Numbered from the stretch's first letter, positions 21,191 through 33,495 are shown. The stretch is DNA of 64,000 bases from Perkinsus olseni (GCA_013115135.1 JABANP010000076.1:1-64000), one strand, 5' to 3'. The notes: generated from the sequence alone by a model not told the origin. A program made the numbers and translations.

Positions 21191-24100
21191 TTAATAATAT
21201 TGACACTCATCGGGTTCCAAGTTGCCTTGTATAACAGCCATCCCGCGCAATACCGCCCCACCACCAACTCCTAAGCCCACCTGTTGCCTGTTCTTCGCCA
21301 CGAGCTTTGCTACCATATGATGGAGCTGCACCACCTTCCGGCCCACCTTTGCCAATCGACCCGCCTGATACGGCAGCGGCATCACTCCGCGACTGTACCT
21401 GAAAAGACGGGAGAATTTTCTCCTGCAAGAGTTTCTCGTTGGTTCGTACATGTCGTCGAGGACGGCGAGAGTGGCCCGACTGCTCTTAGAGTTCATCGCC
21501 ACATCCAACGCCAGTCGAAGCATCTCCTCGCTCATCTGCGGTGGGCAGGCATCGGGGTCCCCAGAGGGCGGTACCATCACGGCATGAGTCTGAAGAGAGG
21601 AGTAGTAGCATATAGTGATCATACTGCAATGCAGTAGATGATATGTAAGCACATGTTACTAAATCTACCTCTCCATCAGGTGATAATAGAGGAATACGTC
21701 TGAACCTACTATTGAACTACTAGTACCAGTATAAATAAACCAGACAAGCTTTGTATTGATAAATAGCCTCTGCGTTATGCCGTTACGGGCGCTGGCGTTA
21801 TATTGATGTCAAAATCCATCAATATAACATTTACACCGGTGCTCGCGACTCAGATAGTCGTCCGAGGATTCGATAGGAGGAGCTGCGCACTACATATTGG
21901 CCGGGAACCACGGCGGAGTGGGTGGGACTTCAAGAGTATCTTCTACCTTCCTTTCGCCCACTTCAACGAGGGCGTTGTTCTCCCCCTTCGCCTTGCTGCT
22001 CTCTTCCACAGCTTTCAAGTGCTCCTTCATTTGAGTGTACAACGCCATGAACCTCGCGTTATCACCCATGCCTTTGCCCAGCATTCTCAGCAGAGTCTCG
22101 TAACTGTAAGGATAGCTGCTCATCATCATACCACTCCCTCGTTAACTTACGTTCGAACGGTCGGGGCCACCCCAAAGGAAGCGTACTGCTGTACCATATC
22201 GATGGCGTGGCTGGCGAACCCACCAGCAGCATAAACCTATCATTAATGAAAAATCGTGGGCCGGTCCCCCACCGAGCTTCAAGACATGAGAACTCAGGCC
22301 CCGAGCTTGCGTTACCTTGGTGATCTCGTCCAGGACATCCGCGGTAAGCTTGTTATTGCTCTCACGGAGAGCGGCTACTATGTGCCACGCACAGCGAAGA
22401 TGCGATACTCGTTCGAAGTCCGTAGTGCCCTTCAACTGCATAGCCGAGCCAAACACTCTTATACACAACCTAAGCAGACTATGCCCTCCCCCATCCCCCA
22501 ACGACCATCCCCTCACCCGTGCATCTGTGTGGTGAGGGGTACCCCTGCAAGGCGTATTGCCCGCAGTGTTGCCTTGGAGTCTCGGGACCTTGACCGGCAA
22601 ACGCATGGATGGTCGAAAGATTCTCCAGGTCCTTTGCTACATCGCCGAGAGTAGCGCAGGCCTGTAGGAGCCCCCTCGCGATGGGTATGGTCATGGACAT
22701 GTCCTCAGCTTGCATCTGGTTCCAAATCTCGAAAGCTCGAGGAGAGAAGTACTTATCTGTGCTGTAACAAAGTATCAACTCCTGAGAACAGCGAGTCGTC
22801 AAGAGGGCATCACACAGTCATCCGTTCAGGAAAAGGGAAACTCCCAAATGGTGAAAGAAAATGCGGTGGCCACTTGGCGACCAAGTCCTCTTACTGCCGC
22901 GAATGGAACGGCTTTAATACCACTTTTCTCCCTACAAATCCTTTCTACATCCCTACACTTTAATCCTCTGATAGCAATGCTCCTGCCGAGCTACATGAGA
23001 GGACGGCTATGAACGAGCAATTTTCCCGAGCGCATGTTTTCCTCATTTTTCTCAAAGCCCCCATAGAAGTGATGGAGTGCCTCCGCCAAACCACAGGGAA
23101 CCGACCTGGTAGGTGATGTCCGTCGGGAACTGTCCACTCTGTTTCATATCTTCAAAGATACCCCATAGCCCTCTCGCACTCCTCCTTCTTCCGACAGGCC
23201 TTTATCATCACTGTGAACAGCACCGAGTCCTGAGCCACAACGTCAGGCCGCCACCGAAGGGATGTCCTCACCGGTTGAACTTCCTTGAACGATCGCGCGT
23301 CCCAGAACTGCTCCCAGGCAACTTCGTATCTTCCCGCCTTCACCAATCCGTCAATCAGCATGGTGTAGATCTCCACACCTGCATAGCCACCGTCACTGCG
23401 CCACGAAATTACAAGTCCCATCGCACCTGGTTTGAGTCCCTCGTCCTCCATCTTCCGCATCAGCGCGAATCCACTGGTGATATCCCGGGCGCGGATATGC
23501 GCCTTTATCAAGGCCCCGTACACCTGACCAGGGTGATCGACTTTATCAACTCAGATTAGATCCGAACTTCGCCAAAGCCGCAGTAGTTGAGAGGGGAAGC
23601 GAGAAGTTCGCTCATTCGACAGGAAGCGAAGGACGTTCTTCTCACCATCGGCGACGGGCCCCTACCATTCTACTCGACTCTTGCAAATTTCGATTTATAC
23701 TATCCGTGTATCAGTGTGTTGCCAGCAGCCACAGCAGTTCGCCTACTACTACTTCCCGCAGGCCCAACTTTACCCGCAGAGTACAGCGGCCCCGAGACGA
23801 GAGCGTCACCAAGCAGACACTAGGATAACGTACCCCACCTTAGGTGTCGGTGCAATAAGATGCTCTCTCATCTTGAGATAGACTTTCCGAGCCAACTCCG
23901 CCTCATCATGGCAGGCAACCATCAGGCTTACCTAACTCGACCATTCAGAAGGAGTAGCATCTCCGGGAAGGGACTGACGTAGGTATCCTCGTTTGTCTCG
24001 AAGCCATGCTCAATCATCTTGTCGTGAACCTCCAGCGCTTTCGCCAGAACCTTGGCCTTCTTACGCCCCCTCGCAGCGGCCACTCGACTACCGATGGACC

Positions 24101-24700
24101 GGATGAGCAGATTGATGTTCTCCGTAGAGCCTTCACCGGACTCCAGGAGCTGAAAAATGGGCATCAGCCACCCGGCCGTCGACCGTGAGGGGCGAATCAG
24201 TACACAACAACAGGAAAAATATCTTTACACAGGGATACGCCGCAAAAGCCCGGGAGTCCGAATATATGCTTCCCTTCTGTCTGGATCGGTCCTCATAGCA
24301 ACAGCTCCTCCGTCACCCGTTCAACACCTATTACCTTAGCGAACGATGATCCTTTACAGGCGGCCAGGTCCTGCGTCCGCTTAGTATGTTCGATGCCAGC
24401 GCCAGTACCGCAATACCCCTCCCTTAGGAGCATCTCCGGTGATATACCGGTGACCGCATACTTGGCCGCAGCAGCTCGCAACTGCCCTATTATCTGAACG
24501 GGAGCGACTCAGAAGTCCTCCCATCCTGGCGAGCCTCCTAGGAGGTAAAAGAAGGGACAGAGAAACATTCCAGCTATGCGACAGGGTGCTCTACTCTACC
24601 AACTCAACATTTCCGAGGTCATCTCCTCGAGATCGAACCACTCTGTGACGCCATGAAGTGAGTCCGTGATGGCCCGACCAGCGCGAGAGCATACTATCCC
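21191..24700 (-). CDS. pentatricopeptide-repeat (PPR) protein
   Basis: Minus-strand exons carry PPR-type helical hairpins: LLIRSIGSRVAAARGRKKAK with ALEVHDKMIEHGFETNEDTY (about 24140-23950), ELARKVYLKMREHLIAPTPK (about 23900-23840), YGALIKAHIRARDITSGFAL with MRKMEDEGLKP (about 23523-23440), EIYTMLIDGLVKAGRYEVAW (about 23370-23310), LFTVMIKACRKKEECERAMG (about 23220-23160), RAFEIWNQMQAEDMSMTIPI (about 22740-22680) and YSYETLLRMLGKGMGDNARF (about 22110-22050). The 5' part includes RAAAAKYAVTGISPEMLLRE (24480-24420) and an upstream exon near 24700. PPR proteins bind organelle RNA in a sequence-specific way; a mitochondrial role is likely but no presequence was found. The C-terminal frame between 21191 and 21640 is ambiguous. 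Confidence 0.75.
21797..21828. repeat. 12-bp inverted repeat, 8-nt loop, in a PPR-gene intron
   Basis: GTTATATTGATG (21797-21808) and CATCAATATAAC (21817-21828) pair perfectly around TCAAAATC. It lies in an AT-rich intron of the PPR gene. No function is evident. Confidence 0.8.
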
Positions 24701-24743
24701 TCAGCCCTACTGACTGCTACAGTGGAGCGCCATCAGTCCCCAG

Positions 24744-25354
24744 CTACGTCCAAGGCCCACCTGCCGACGAATCACTCACATTAGTGCCAACATCAGTGAT
24801 GAGCTTCCTGTCTGTCGCCGTCAGTGGCGATTCTTCCGTCACAGACTCTCCCTCCTCCGTGTACTTCTCCTTCTCAATCTTGTCGTACTCCGGTGCCTCC
24901 CTCTTCCCCTCTCCCTTAGACGCCATACACTGCTGAATGCTCGCTGCCTCAGCGTTGATGTCCACGCTATCCGGATTGCCCAAATACTTCCTCGCAAACC
25001 GGGTCGGAGACACCGCCTGACCCAATCGAACGCTCTAACCACCGCGCGTGTCACCATCAGACCAACCTCCCTAGTTTTGGCATCGATCTTAGACGGCTGC
25101 TTTCCCCACTAAGTCCAACACCCCACCCATGAACGCTCCAGGTGGGTCCTCCTCTTCGTGCGACCGCTTCGGTTTGCTCTCAGGACCTGCGCGGCTGGAC
25201 TGCGAGGGGTCGAAGTGTGGCTGCCTTTACCCTTCTCGTTGAACGTCCGGCCCTCGGACCATTCCCCGGACCATTCGAGCGTGCCCGGTTCTCGCTTCCG
25301 CTGCCGGCGTTTTTTATGCCAAAACCATTCCGATACCGGGACTTTATCACCCAT
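24744..25354 (-). CDS. uncharacterised small basic/acidic two-exon protein
   Basis: Exon 1 starts at 25354 (MGDKVPVSEWFWHKKRRQRK) and is strongly basic. It joins in phase at LERSW to exon 2, which begins AVSPTRFARKYLGNPDSVDI and continues into a Lys/Glu-rich stretch ending SSAGGPWT at 24744. The intron has a normal GT donor and AG acceptor. No family was recognised. The basic head and charged tail suggest a nuclear or ribonucleoprotein-associated protein, which is inference only. The terminal exon could instead splice on at GTNVSD into the PPR gene. Confidence 0.4.
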
Positions 25355-25565
25355 TTTCTTACGGTACAGATCCCGAACCTACTAAAGAGCATCTACTGTT
25401 ACATATCTACGAATTAGATTCTTCACCACTCCTTCCCAACTGAGCGAGGCGACTGAGATTCTACTTCCCGCAAACTGCAGCGAGGATCCCATTGAACTAC
25501 AAGCACCCTTGTGCAGTCCTGTTCGATCATCGTCTCCAATATTTTTTCTCAGTCCAATTTCCCAT

Positions 25566-26492
25566 CTAATCCGAGTCAACCGCGAGGATAAGTTCGGAAC
25601 AACCTCGTGCGTTCATCATCATCCCTGCCCGTCGCGGAAGGCCGTAGTTTTCCATTCCGAGATGGCACAGGATTTCCATCTGACTACAGCCTCTCTTGCG
25701 TATCGATCTTGGGACACCAAAAAAATCAACAGACACTTTTTGAACGGGGGCATGAGGATCCCGAATCGCGGTACTCGCACGGTCCCACAAAACTCGAAGG
25801 AGCCTAGCAGATTGCAACCGTCTGCAAAGAACACTCTCTCCCTCAATAGATCCCCATACGTAGACCAGAGGGAACTACGCGAGCTACGGCCTGGCAGTCT
25901 TACTTTCTGGACACCGTTCTCTCGGAAGACACTGGAGCCGGGCAAGCCAAGATCTTCCAGATGCATCGACTCCCCACCCTGTATGTAGATTCGGTGATCT
26001 CGAGGCATGCCTGCCACCGGTCGAACGACCATTCGTCGTAGTCGAGCGCTGTTGCGTTGCTGAATAGCTTCGAGCCTCTTTTGCCCCTCTACTGTGGCGA
26101 CGTCCGGGAAGTCCGCAGAGGCTGCGTCTGATGATTCTATCAGACCTGATAGGAGGTCGACTTTGGCAATCCGCAGAGAGAAAGATACTCGAGCAGGACC
26201 CGGAACTCACCAGCATTGATGCCCTTTAATGACTTTCTGCTCATCCGGTGCTACTCGTTTTGACTCTCTTCCTCTGATTGCCCAGGGCTTGAAGTGCCCC
26301 AGAGGAGCCTTCCGCTTCGGCCGCTTACTCAGGGTCGGGGCGTCGTAGAAGCTCGCCCTACATGAAACAAGATTGACGTGCCATCACTATCAGCCGATCC
26401 TTATTCAATCGGTCGAGAGGGACGAATCTCAATCCAGGGAAAGAAGTGCTCTGGTGGAGCTGCAATAACAGCAACAGCAGAGACGAATGCAT
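25566..26492 (-). CDS. putative secreted protein of unknown function
   Basis: The start at 26492 gives a strong signal peptide (MHSSLLLLLLLQLHQSTS). After a short gap with unclear splicing, a continuous frame reads CRASFYDAPTLSKRPKRKAP, LGHFKPWAIRGRESKRVAPD, GINAGEFRVLLEYL, GLIESSDAASADFPDVATVE, RMVVRPVAGMPRDHRIYIQG and GLPGSSVFRENGVQ. It then crosses an intron to RLLRVLWDRASTAIRDPHAP and ends at 25566. No domain was recognised. The mature protein is basic. Confidence 0.45.
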
Positions 26493-26501
26493 GAATGCGC
26501 T

Positions 26502-27220
26502 CTAGCAAGATCCGGTTAACTCAATGCGCGCTTGGACCCGCAGAATGAAGAAAGTGCTTTGGCGCAGTGTTTCGCGGCTTGCGATGACCAAGCACGAAAT
26601 TGACGCGTTAATTTCGTTCTCTACCAACGAAATATAACTAAACCTAATTCGCCATGGGACAAGAGAGACCGGCTCATGGCCTCCACGATGAGCACCACTT
26701 GACCATCCGAGGGTTCGCAAAATTAACGTCTGATGGTGCCAGGTTGATTGGAGAGCTCCGCAGAGCGCCAAGATACTCACTTTCGGAAGGTTGCTCCAGC
26801 CGCAGTTGCCGTTCTCATGACAGCAGCAGCCTCCGGTATATCGTCTACTTTGAAACATCAGAGAATGACCAGATCGTCCATGAGGCGACCAAAGATACGC
26901 CGTGAGATGGGAAGGGAAGGCCCTCATGGGAAGAGCGCTACAAAAACTACAGACTACGGGTGGATCCAGCCCCACAAGGCATTGAAGTACGCCCAAGGAC
27001 CAGCATCACTGCAACAACGCAGCATGAAGTTCTCGAAGTCGGTATTATAAATAGCCCCGGCAACCGCCGCAGGGCGGAGCACTACGAGAGTCTCTTGGAT
27101 GGAAGACTTGCCTCGGACGCTCTGTAGATCTTCGTTGTTGTATGCTATCACCGTCGTCGCCCGAACTGTGGGCATCAAGCCAACCCCGTGAGGTGGGTGC
27201 AGTTGACGGATGGAAAACAC
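26502..27220 (-). CDS. uncertain minus-strand gene fragment
   Basis: Exon-like frames at 27220-26990 (YNNEDLQSVRGKSSIQETLV then FMLRCCSDAGPWAYFNAL) and 26880-26780 (FGRLMDDLVIL; VDDIPEAAAVMRTATAAGAT) are bounded by plausible splice sites. No family was recognised. A plus-strand frame at 26654-26905 competes. It may be an unrecognised small enzyme or a decayed gene. Confidence 0.3.
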
Positions 27221-27539
27221 AGGAAAGATGATCCGAGTAACGGATTATGATACGCCCAGGCCACACTGCATTTGTTGGCTGTTGGGCTATACAGAGACGG
27301 CCACTTCACGGAGTGTTTTACTTTCTTCGCTTTATGACATTTTTATCGGAACATTAATATTGGGTTTGACAAGGTGCAGCTTAGGTTACGCCCGTTGATT
27401 GGTCATGTCTTATTCAGGTAGTCTCGCGTCCTTCCTTCCCACCGCCGAGTAGTGGCATCCTCTCGACTGAACCCACTGATGGAAGCTGGAGGCTCAGTAT
27501 TGTCTATTAACTACGTCAATTTTTAAATCGCTCATCTGG

Positions 27540-29090
27540 GCGCGCGCTACTGCCTTTGAAGACCGTAGTCCACGTTGCGCAGCAGCCGACCGCAGTAGTG
27601 CTCGATAGGGTTCCTGACCGTATGGTGGGGTTGCCGCGTGATGAGCATGTCCGGTATTCACGGGTCGTTGATTTTATCAAGTGGGCTAAGGGGCGCCGTA
27701 ATAGTGAATTGAACGGCGGTCATTGACCGTTCTCTGCGGCCTTCAGTGGTGGAACAAGATTCTGGCTGGGGACGGCGCAACAGTGAGGTCTGAGCGTGTA
27801 GGGCTCGACGGAACCAGCGGTTTTCAACCCCTCCTCTTCGTTTGTGACGCGCTTCAACCTTAGATTCGTCAGGGCAGTTCGATCGGGTTGTATTCGGTGC
27901 ATCAGACAGTATCATCCTAAATGTGTCCATGGTCCCTTTCTTGCCCTTCCTAACCCTAATACCGTCCACCTCAGCCCTGCGGCATCCTCACGATGGACGC
28001 GGCGCCGACCCATCGTCGTACATGGAGAAGGCAGCACCATGGTAATACTCTCTTAGGGCTGCCTTTCCTACGGCCAGGCTCAGGTACCCCTACATGGCGC
28101 CTTACGGTGGTGCTTACGGCCCTTATGGCCCGCCAGCCCTACTACCCGACTATGTACGCTGGTATGCCCCAACCACAGCAGCTGCAGTTCCAACCTCCGG
28201 GAATAGGAGACCCAGGTTCGATTCCTGGTATGGGTACCTCTGTGCCTGCACCTATCATGGTAGTACTCTAGCGCTTCGTCGCTCCTGCCAAATTGTTGTC
28301 TAGTAGGCTCCTGCTCCTCCCCAACAGCCAGCCTACTTCCCCCCTCCCCAGCCCCCCTCCCTTCCCCAGTGGCCGGTAGCCGCCCCTCAGTCGTATGCAC
28401 TAGCACGACCGCCTCTATCACCGGTAGTAGTAGTGACGGGCCCCGTCCCAAGTGAGATGGCTCTGTCGGCTAGGTGCCTGATGATGGCCTTGGGGTGGAT
28501 AAGCCTGCCGTGCCCTCTGTTCAAAGCAGTCTTTCGTCGAAAAAGCTGCTTGAGAACATATTGTCGGAATCCAGCGGAGCGATGCAGACGCTCGCCTCGG
28601 GTACTAGGGCTGAGGGCTTCATCTCACTGAGAGCATCGTGCTCAGGGTCGGATGTATCCAAACTGGACAAGCAGGAATTTTATGCTACAACCACGACCAC
28701 AACGCCTGTCACGACGACTACGACTAAGTCGGTCGATCCGCTGACCGCGGCGCTGGCTGAGGCTGAAAAGAAAGTTAGGGAGAGTTCACAAGGTGAGGCT
28801 TCAGTAGTTCCTACGGGTGGCAGAAGTCATCAGCACACTCAGAGCTGGAGGCGAAGGCCAAGGCAGAGGCATCGAGGTCCCCAGCGGACATCGTTAAGGA
28901 GCTACAGCAGTACACATCGCAGAGGCCGCCGTCCCCAACACCGTCATTGGCGGGAAGGAGAGGAGGGGAGGTTGAAGTAGGGCTGGGCTGTGATGGTAGG
29001 GGTTGTGATTCTTGGATGTTGTTATTACTCGGATTAACGATCGCTGGTCACCGGTATTGGTGATAATGATCATGGTCTCGGTCATGGTCT
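27540..29090 (+). CDS. uncharacterised Pro/Gln/Tyr-rich protein
   Basis: The exon 27545-27725 reads LPLKTVVHVAQQPTAVVLDR and RVVDFIKWAKGRRN. Exons from about 28090 encode low-complexity YGGAYGPYGPP, YYPTMYAGMPQPQQLQFQPP and PAPPQQPAYFPPPQPPSLPQ (a frame change near 28140 may be an indel). A helical Ser/Thr region follows (SSLSSKKLLENILSESSGAM; ATTTTTTPVTTTTTK), then a charged coil (AALAEAEKKVRESSQ, intron, ELEAKAKAEASRS). No domain was recognised. The YGP/PQQ repeats resemble RNA-granule or secretory-coat low-complexity tails; this is composition only. Confidence 0.4.
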
Positions 29091-29211
29091 TATCGGACCC
29101 AGCAGAACACTGAGAGATGTAAAAGAAACTGTTTTTATTGGTACCCTTGACAGTAGCCTTTTCCTCGAAATGCAGTATCAGCTGGTTCTAGTATGTATAA
29201 GCAGCGGATGA

Positions 29212-29508
29212 TTGTCCTCTTACTGTCAGGCGACCCTGCCCAAGTTCGACCATGTCCCCAACTGGCGCGACCTCTTAGGGCCCAGCTTCCACTCTAATTT
29301 CGGAGAGGCTCCGGTAGATGATGAAGATCACATTCGCGTCAAGGCCCTCGATGAGGACGTCATTGCCGGAGGAGCTGATATGGTAGTACAGAGTACACGG
29401 ATAGGGGCCGAAAGCGAAAGCATTGGTGTGCAGGGGGCAGCGATCTGTCATCGACCAGTGGGCAATTCTAGCTGGTACATGCTGGGCATGATAAACCTCT
29501 GTTGTTGA
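29212..29508 (+). CDS. isolated exon-like ORF, unknown
   Basis: After an acceptor-like CTTACTGTCAG, a 90-codon frame reads ATLPKFDHVPNWRDLLGPSF then HIRVKALDEDVIAGGADMVV. Codon pattern and acidity look genuine. It may be the last exon of the Pro-rich gene upstream or a separate small gene ending just before the proteasome gene. No family was recognised. Confidence 0.3.
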   Translation: MSSYCQATLPKFDHVPNWRDLLGPSFHSNFGEAPVDDEDHIRVKALDEDVIAGGADMVVQSTRIGAESESIGVQGAAICHRPVGNSSWYMLGMINLCC

Positions 29509-29603
29509 TGCTGAGTGTTGGGTTGATTGGACGCTGGTGACAGGCTGTTGCTGTAGTTTTGTGAGGCTCCTACTACAACTACTTGATTTTATTATCGCTC
29601 ATC

Positions 29604-30863
29604 ATGATGATGATGCCTTCGTCCGCTGAACCTCGTCGCCCTGATGAGGCCCCTAACTACGAGATGGCCCCTGCGGAACATAAGAACGAATTCAGTCCCT
29701 ACATGGACAATGGCGGGTAGGCGGCCTACCAAAGCTCGGCACGTAGTGGCATCATCTCCGTTAGGACCTGCATCGCTGTGCCTGGGGCTGACTACTGTGT
29801 CGTTTCCACCGATAACCGTGTGAGTAAGGGATACACCATCGCCACAAGGAACGGGTCGAAGATTACCAAACTGTAGGTGTTGGCGGATCGGGCTGTCCTT
29901 TGTCATGTTGGTTTTAGGACGGAGCGATGCGTGATTACTACGAGTGGTATGCTGGCTGACCAGATAACGCTGCATAAGGTTATGAAGGTAGTTGATGGTG
30001 GCGGGTCGTGATGTGATTGGGGTGCCTGCTCAGAATCGAGTGGCTCGTTATGTCCATGAGCACAGACGAGAGCCTTCTGTTGGAGCGGTGGCACAGATGC
30101 TGTCTAATATACTCTACTACAAGAGGTTCTTCCCGTAGGTGTGGGGAGTTGGGGGAGGAGCGGTAGGGAACTGCTTACGGTATTCCTCATACGACTTTGT
30201 GGTTGAAGCTTGCAAGTTTATCATGGCTGTTGGTAATTAGAAATTTATATTGAGAATGATGATTAAATGTCTGATGATTGAGGGTTCATTTCACCGTCAG
30301 CTTGCTGTGTCTTGGAAAAGTCGGACTTTGAAAAGATCAGTATTTTCTGGAAGGCTAGGGTGGGAGAAGGAATTGGTGGTTGTTTAGGTATTACACCTTC
30401 AATATGATTGCTGGCATCGATGAGAATGGGCAAGGTAGTGAAAATAGCGCTACCGGGGTTCGAACCTGCGCCCTTAGGTAAAGTGTATGGTTATGATGCT
30501 ATCGGCTCCTTCGAATCCATCCCTTGTGGTGCCCAAGGCAGTGGCAGCTCCTTGGTGCAGAGTATTCTTGATAACCAGGTGAGCGACCCCTTTTCTCTCG
30601 ACCTGCTAACTGCCCTTTTTTCAGTTGACGAAGGCCCATCAGCAGCTGGCAACGCACGAGGCTCTCACTGAGGGCCAGATGGTCGAGCTGTGCAAGGATG
30701 TCATCGCCTCCGCCACAGAAAGGGATATTCATACTGGTGAGTGGCGGTACTGTTGTCTGGAGGCTGGCTGGGGACGGAGACTGCTTCAGGTGATACCAAC
30801 ACTATCTGCACTATTGATTCTACTGGCATCAAGATGCAAACCTTCGAGCTGAGGAAGGATTAA
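29604..30863 (+). CDS. PSMB1: 20S proteasome subunit beta type-1 (beta-6)
   Basis: Non-catalytic beta-ring subunit of the 20S proteasome. Exon 1 reads MMMMPSSAEPRRPDEAPNYE then EFSPYMDNGG. Intron 29717-29764 (48 bp) leads to TCIAVPGADYCVVSTDNRVS with KGYTIATRNGSKITKL. Further exons give ADRAVLCHVGF, ADQITLHKVMK, REPSVGAVAQMLSNILYYKR, YYTFNMIAGIDENGQ, then a 43-bp intron (30435-30477), KVYGYDAIGSFESIPCGAQG, SILDNQ, DVIASATERDIHTG and a final exon ending FELRKD, stop 30861-30863. Every segment aligns in order with PSMB1. An in-frame TAG (29874-29876) between KITKL and VLADRAV, and an extra stretch RTERCVITTSGML, are odd: either small unrecognised splicing events or errors. It is too well conserved to be an old pseudogene. 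Confidence 0.92.
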
Positions 30864-31438
30864 GGAGGGCAGGCACAGACACCAAATTCTCATCGTCATC
30901 AGCACAGTCCGTCTGATGCTGTGAAGTGATGAGTAGTTTCGATTCCTTATCGATTTCACTGGCGTGTTGTTGGTCAATGGAGGGCTCGGCAGAGTGTTCC
31001 TGGGTTGGGGGAGGATGAACGCCCTTCCGGGCTCGGAGGGTTATGGGGGCAGAGAGACGTCGGGAGGATGTTGATGGTGTAATGGTAGTCCAGATTAGAC
31101 AGGAAGCATTTCAAAGTGGGAAGCTTTCGTACTGCTTCGTGAAGGAGGCTGGCTGCTGTGGACGTCCTATTCTCGTAACTCGATCGTTCCCTCTCTGACT
31201 TCCGCTAAGTAGATTTCGCTTGCTGGAATCTTCAGCAGATGTCAGCATGATGGCCGGCTAACTGCCCTGTCCTCTCTGGGCTCTATTGCGTAGCTCCGAG
31301 TTCATCATTACGGAATGGGCGGAAGCACACGAGTGATCCTGGATTGCATCCGATTGGTTGTACAGAGTTCGACCATCATCTACTAACAGCGTGATATGCG
31401 AAAAAGTTGGTATAAGATAGTAGTTGTTTTTTATCATC
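30864..31438. other. intergenic, nothing recognised
   Basis: No ORF with family resemblance, RNA gene or notable repeat was seen between the proteasome gene and the next plus-strand gene. Confidence 0.4.
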
Positions 31439-33384
31439 ATGGCTGTTGATCAGCAGCATCAGTATCGAAGATCCCCCAACCTCACTTTGGAGTCCTCAGC
31501 CATGCATTCGGCTCTATCCTGGCCCGACACCCCGATTACCGGTAAGTGCCCCCAGATCCGCCTGAAAACCAGAGTTAGAATCGGGATCACTTCTGTTCGA
31601 CGAGTATCTAACTTGTTTTCGTATCATTCCAGCATCGACCTAAGATGCCATCATGCGGACTTGTGGGGTCTGTAGGGAAGCGGGAGGAGAGGTGGCTCGC
31701 CGGGTTTTAATGATGAGTCGCGTGATGTGTCAGGGGCCCCTTCGAGCGCTTTGCACCTCCATCATCCAGGCGCCTTGCCAAGACGACGTCACTGCGAGAG
31801 TAGGCTGTCGCCTTGGCGAACGAGGGTGATTGCCCCTTTTCAGATGCTCCTGTGGGTAAGGCCTGGGACAGCAGGTACAGTGTGATGTACTCTGGACGGG
31901 GTGTTAGACGATCTCTTAGGAATGGATTGTAGTGCCTCCCTTCTTTTGGGGAGTTGCAGCGGTTGAGCAGGTACGATGCCGAGACATCCAAGCCTGTGGC
32001 GCCCTACGGTAATGAGGAGAACGAAGGGCCGCGCCTCGCGAGTAGGAGAAGGGGGACGCAATGGTCATTACGGTGCTCGGTTATCGTGAGTGTGTCAGGC
32101 GAGTGTACTGAAACCTGGGGAGATCTGAAGACCTCCTTGCTTGGGGTAAGGGTAGTAGGCGAGGGGCGCGATTGTCTAATAAGAATTGATGTTGAGAATC
32201 GTCTGCGACACATAGCGGCCGGCCAGCATTTGGCGGTGGTAGTTGCCGATGCCCCTTTGTATCGGGCTGTCGATATCGGCGCCTGCTCCATTGTCGAAGT
32301 GTTGGAGTCTGTTGGACTCGGTCGCTGCTGGGCGACAGCTGCCTCTCGCCACCGCTCTTTGTGGTCTGAGACCACTGACCTCTTCACGTGCTGTAGCTAC
32401 TACCTGACTCGAATGCCATGGGCACAAAGTTACCGCGGGATTTTTTCTCTCACTGAGCAGGCGTCGTTCAAGATGAAGGAAGAATCTCAACCGACATCAT
32501 CGGAGAGAAAACACATGCCCTCTGTCGATACCCTCACGGTAGGGAGGATTTGAAATGCTACAAGTCGCCACTTGTTCCACTCAGGAACGTCATTTCGGGC
32601 GAAGGAATGGATATTATTAGAAATCTGGGCAGCCTGCCGAGGAGGGGCTCTGGCTGCGTCCATGTTTGTGACTCCAGCGTGGCCTTCGACATCCTGAGAT
32701 TTTCTGGGGCTGCCGAGCCGGCTGAGCCCTCTCCGGAGACGGTCAGGCCTCCCTTACAAACGCCTTATGGCACGTCTTTGACGCCTAGGCCAGGACGGTA
32801 AGGGGTGAATGAGTGACGATTTACGGTTGGAGTGGTATGATTATAGTACAGGTATCGACCGTCCAGAGGCCCCAAACCTTGTTATGAGATGCCCACTGCA
32901 CCGAGGCCGCCACGGCGCTCGGCTACAGTCCCCGTTCCCGGAGAGCCCCCGCTGCTGATGATGCGGGGCTTGGATCTTCGAAGGTGGCGACTGGTCGTAT
33001 GACCTCGTTGAATGCGAGTGGTGGTTTCAGATATGCCGCAGCTCACCGGAGGAGCTGCACTCGACCATCCGCAATACCAACGTGCTAGGAGGGGCCTTCC
33101 GACCACCGCCATGTGCCGCCATGCTCTTGTTTTTGTTGCTCACCCTTGTGGCTTGGTACATTCATGGTACATGTCCGACTTACCACTGCTGTTTTGTCAA
33201 GTCACCTGTCAATGGGCTGCTGGGGACAGCACCCCTCCACTGGGAAGGCGATTGTAGTCCTTCGTGTGCTAGTCATCGCGCATCGCAGAGATATGGCTCG
33301 GGGCGCTGCTACCCTTCCCTGCGGATCCTGCCGTCCTCTCATGGCTCCGTTCCGATAGTAGTTGAACGGAAAGGCGATGGTTGA
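31439..33384 (+). CDS. uncharacterised multi-exon protein
   Basis: It starts MAVDQQHQYRRSPNLTLESS and splices in phase through SALSWPDTPIT and ELESGSLLFDEY. Later exons GPFERFAPPSSRRLAKTTSL, AWDSRYSVMYSGRGVRRSLR, YDAETSKPVAPYG, ECTETWGDLKTSLLG, HLAVVVADAPLYRAVDIGAC and FSGAAEPAEPSPETVRPPLQ are plausible. Near the end a hydrophobic helix (AAMLLFLLLTLVAWYIHG, about 33115-33170) follows SSPEELHSTIRNTNVLGGAF, suggesting a C-terminal membrane anchor. No family was recognised. Several joins need transcript support. Confidence 0.35.
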
Positions 33385-33495
33385 ACTGAACCCTACGCTC
33401 TGAGGGAGCCTTCGCCTGAGAGTGTGATGCAGATGACGAATCCTACTAGCTACCAATTATTGGAGCATACTTTAATCGTCGACCGTGTTCCTAGC

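Noticed and set aside
28203..28226. Perfect T arm CCAGGTTCGATTCCTGG as a tRNA 3' end
   Set aside because: It falls inside a Pro/Gln-rich coding frame (GDPGSIPGMG) and no matching 5' half exists.
30450..30472. tRNA-like B box GGTTCGAACCC on the minus strand
   Set aside because: It is the middle of the 43-bp PSMB1 intron fixed by protein homology; no tRNA fold.
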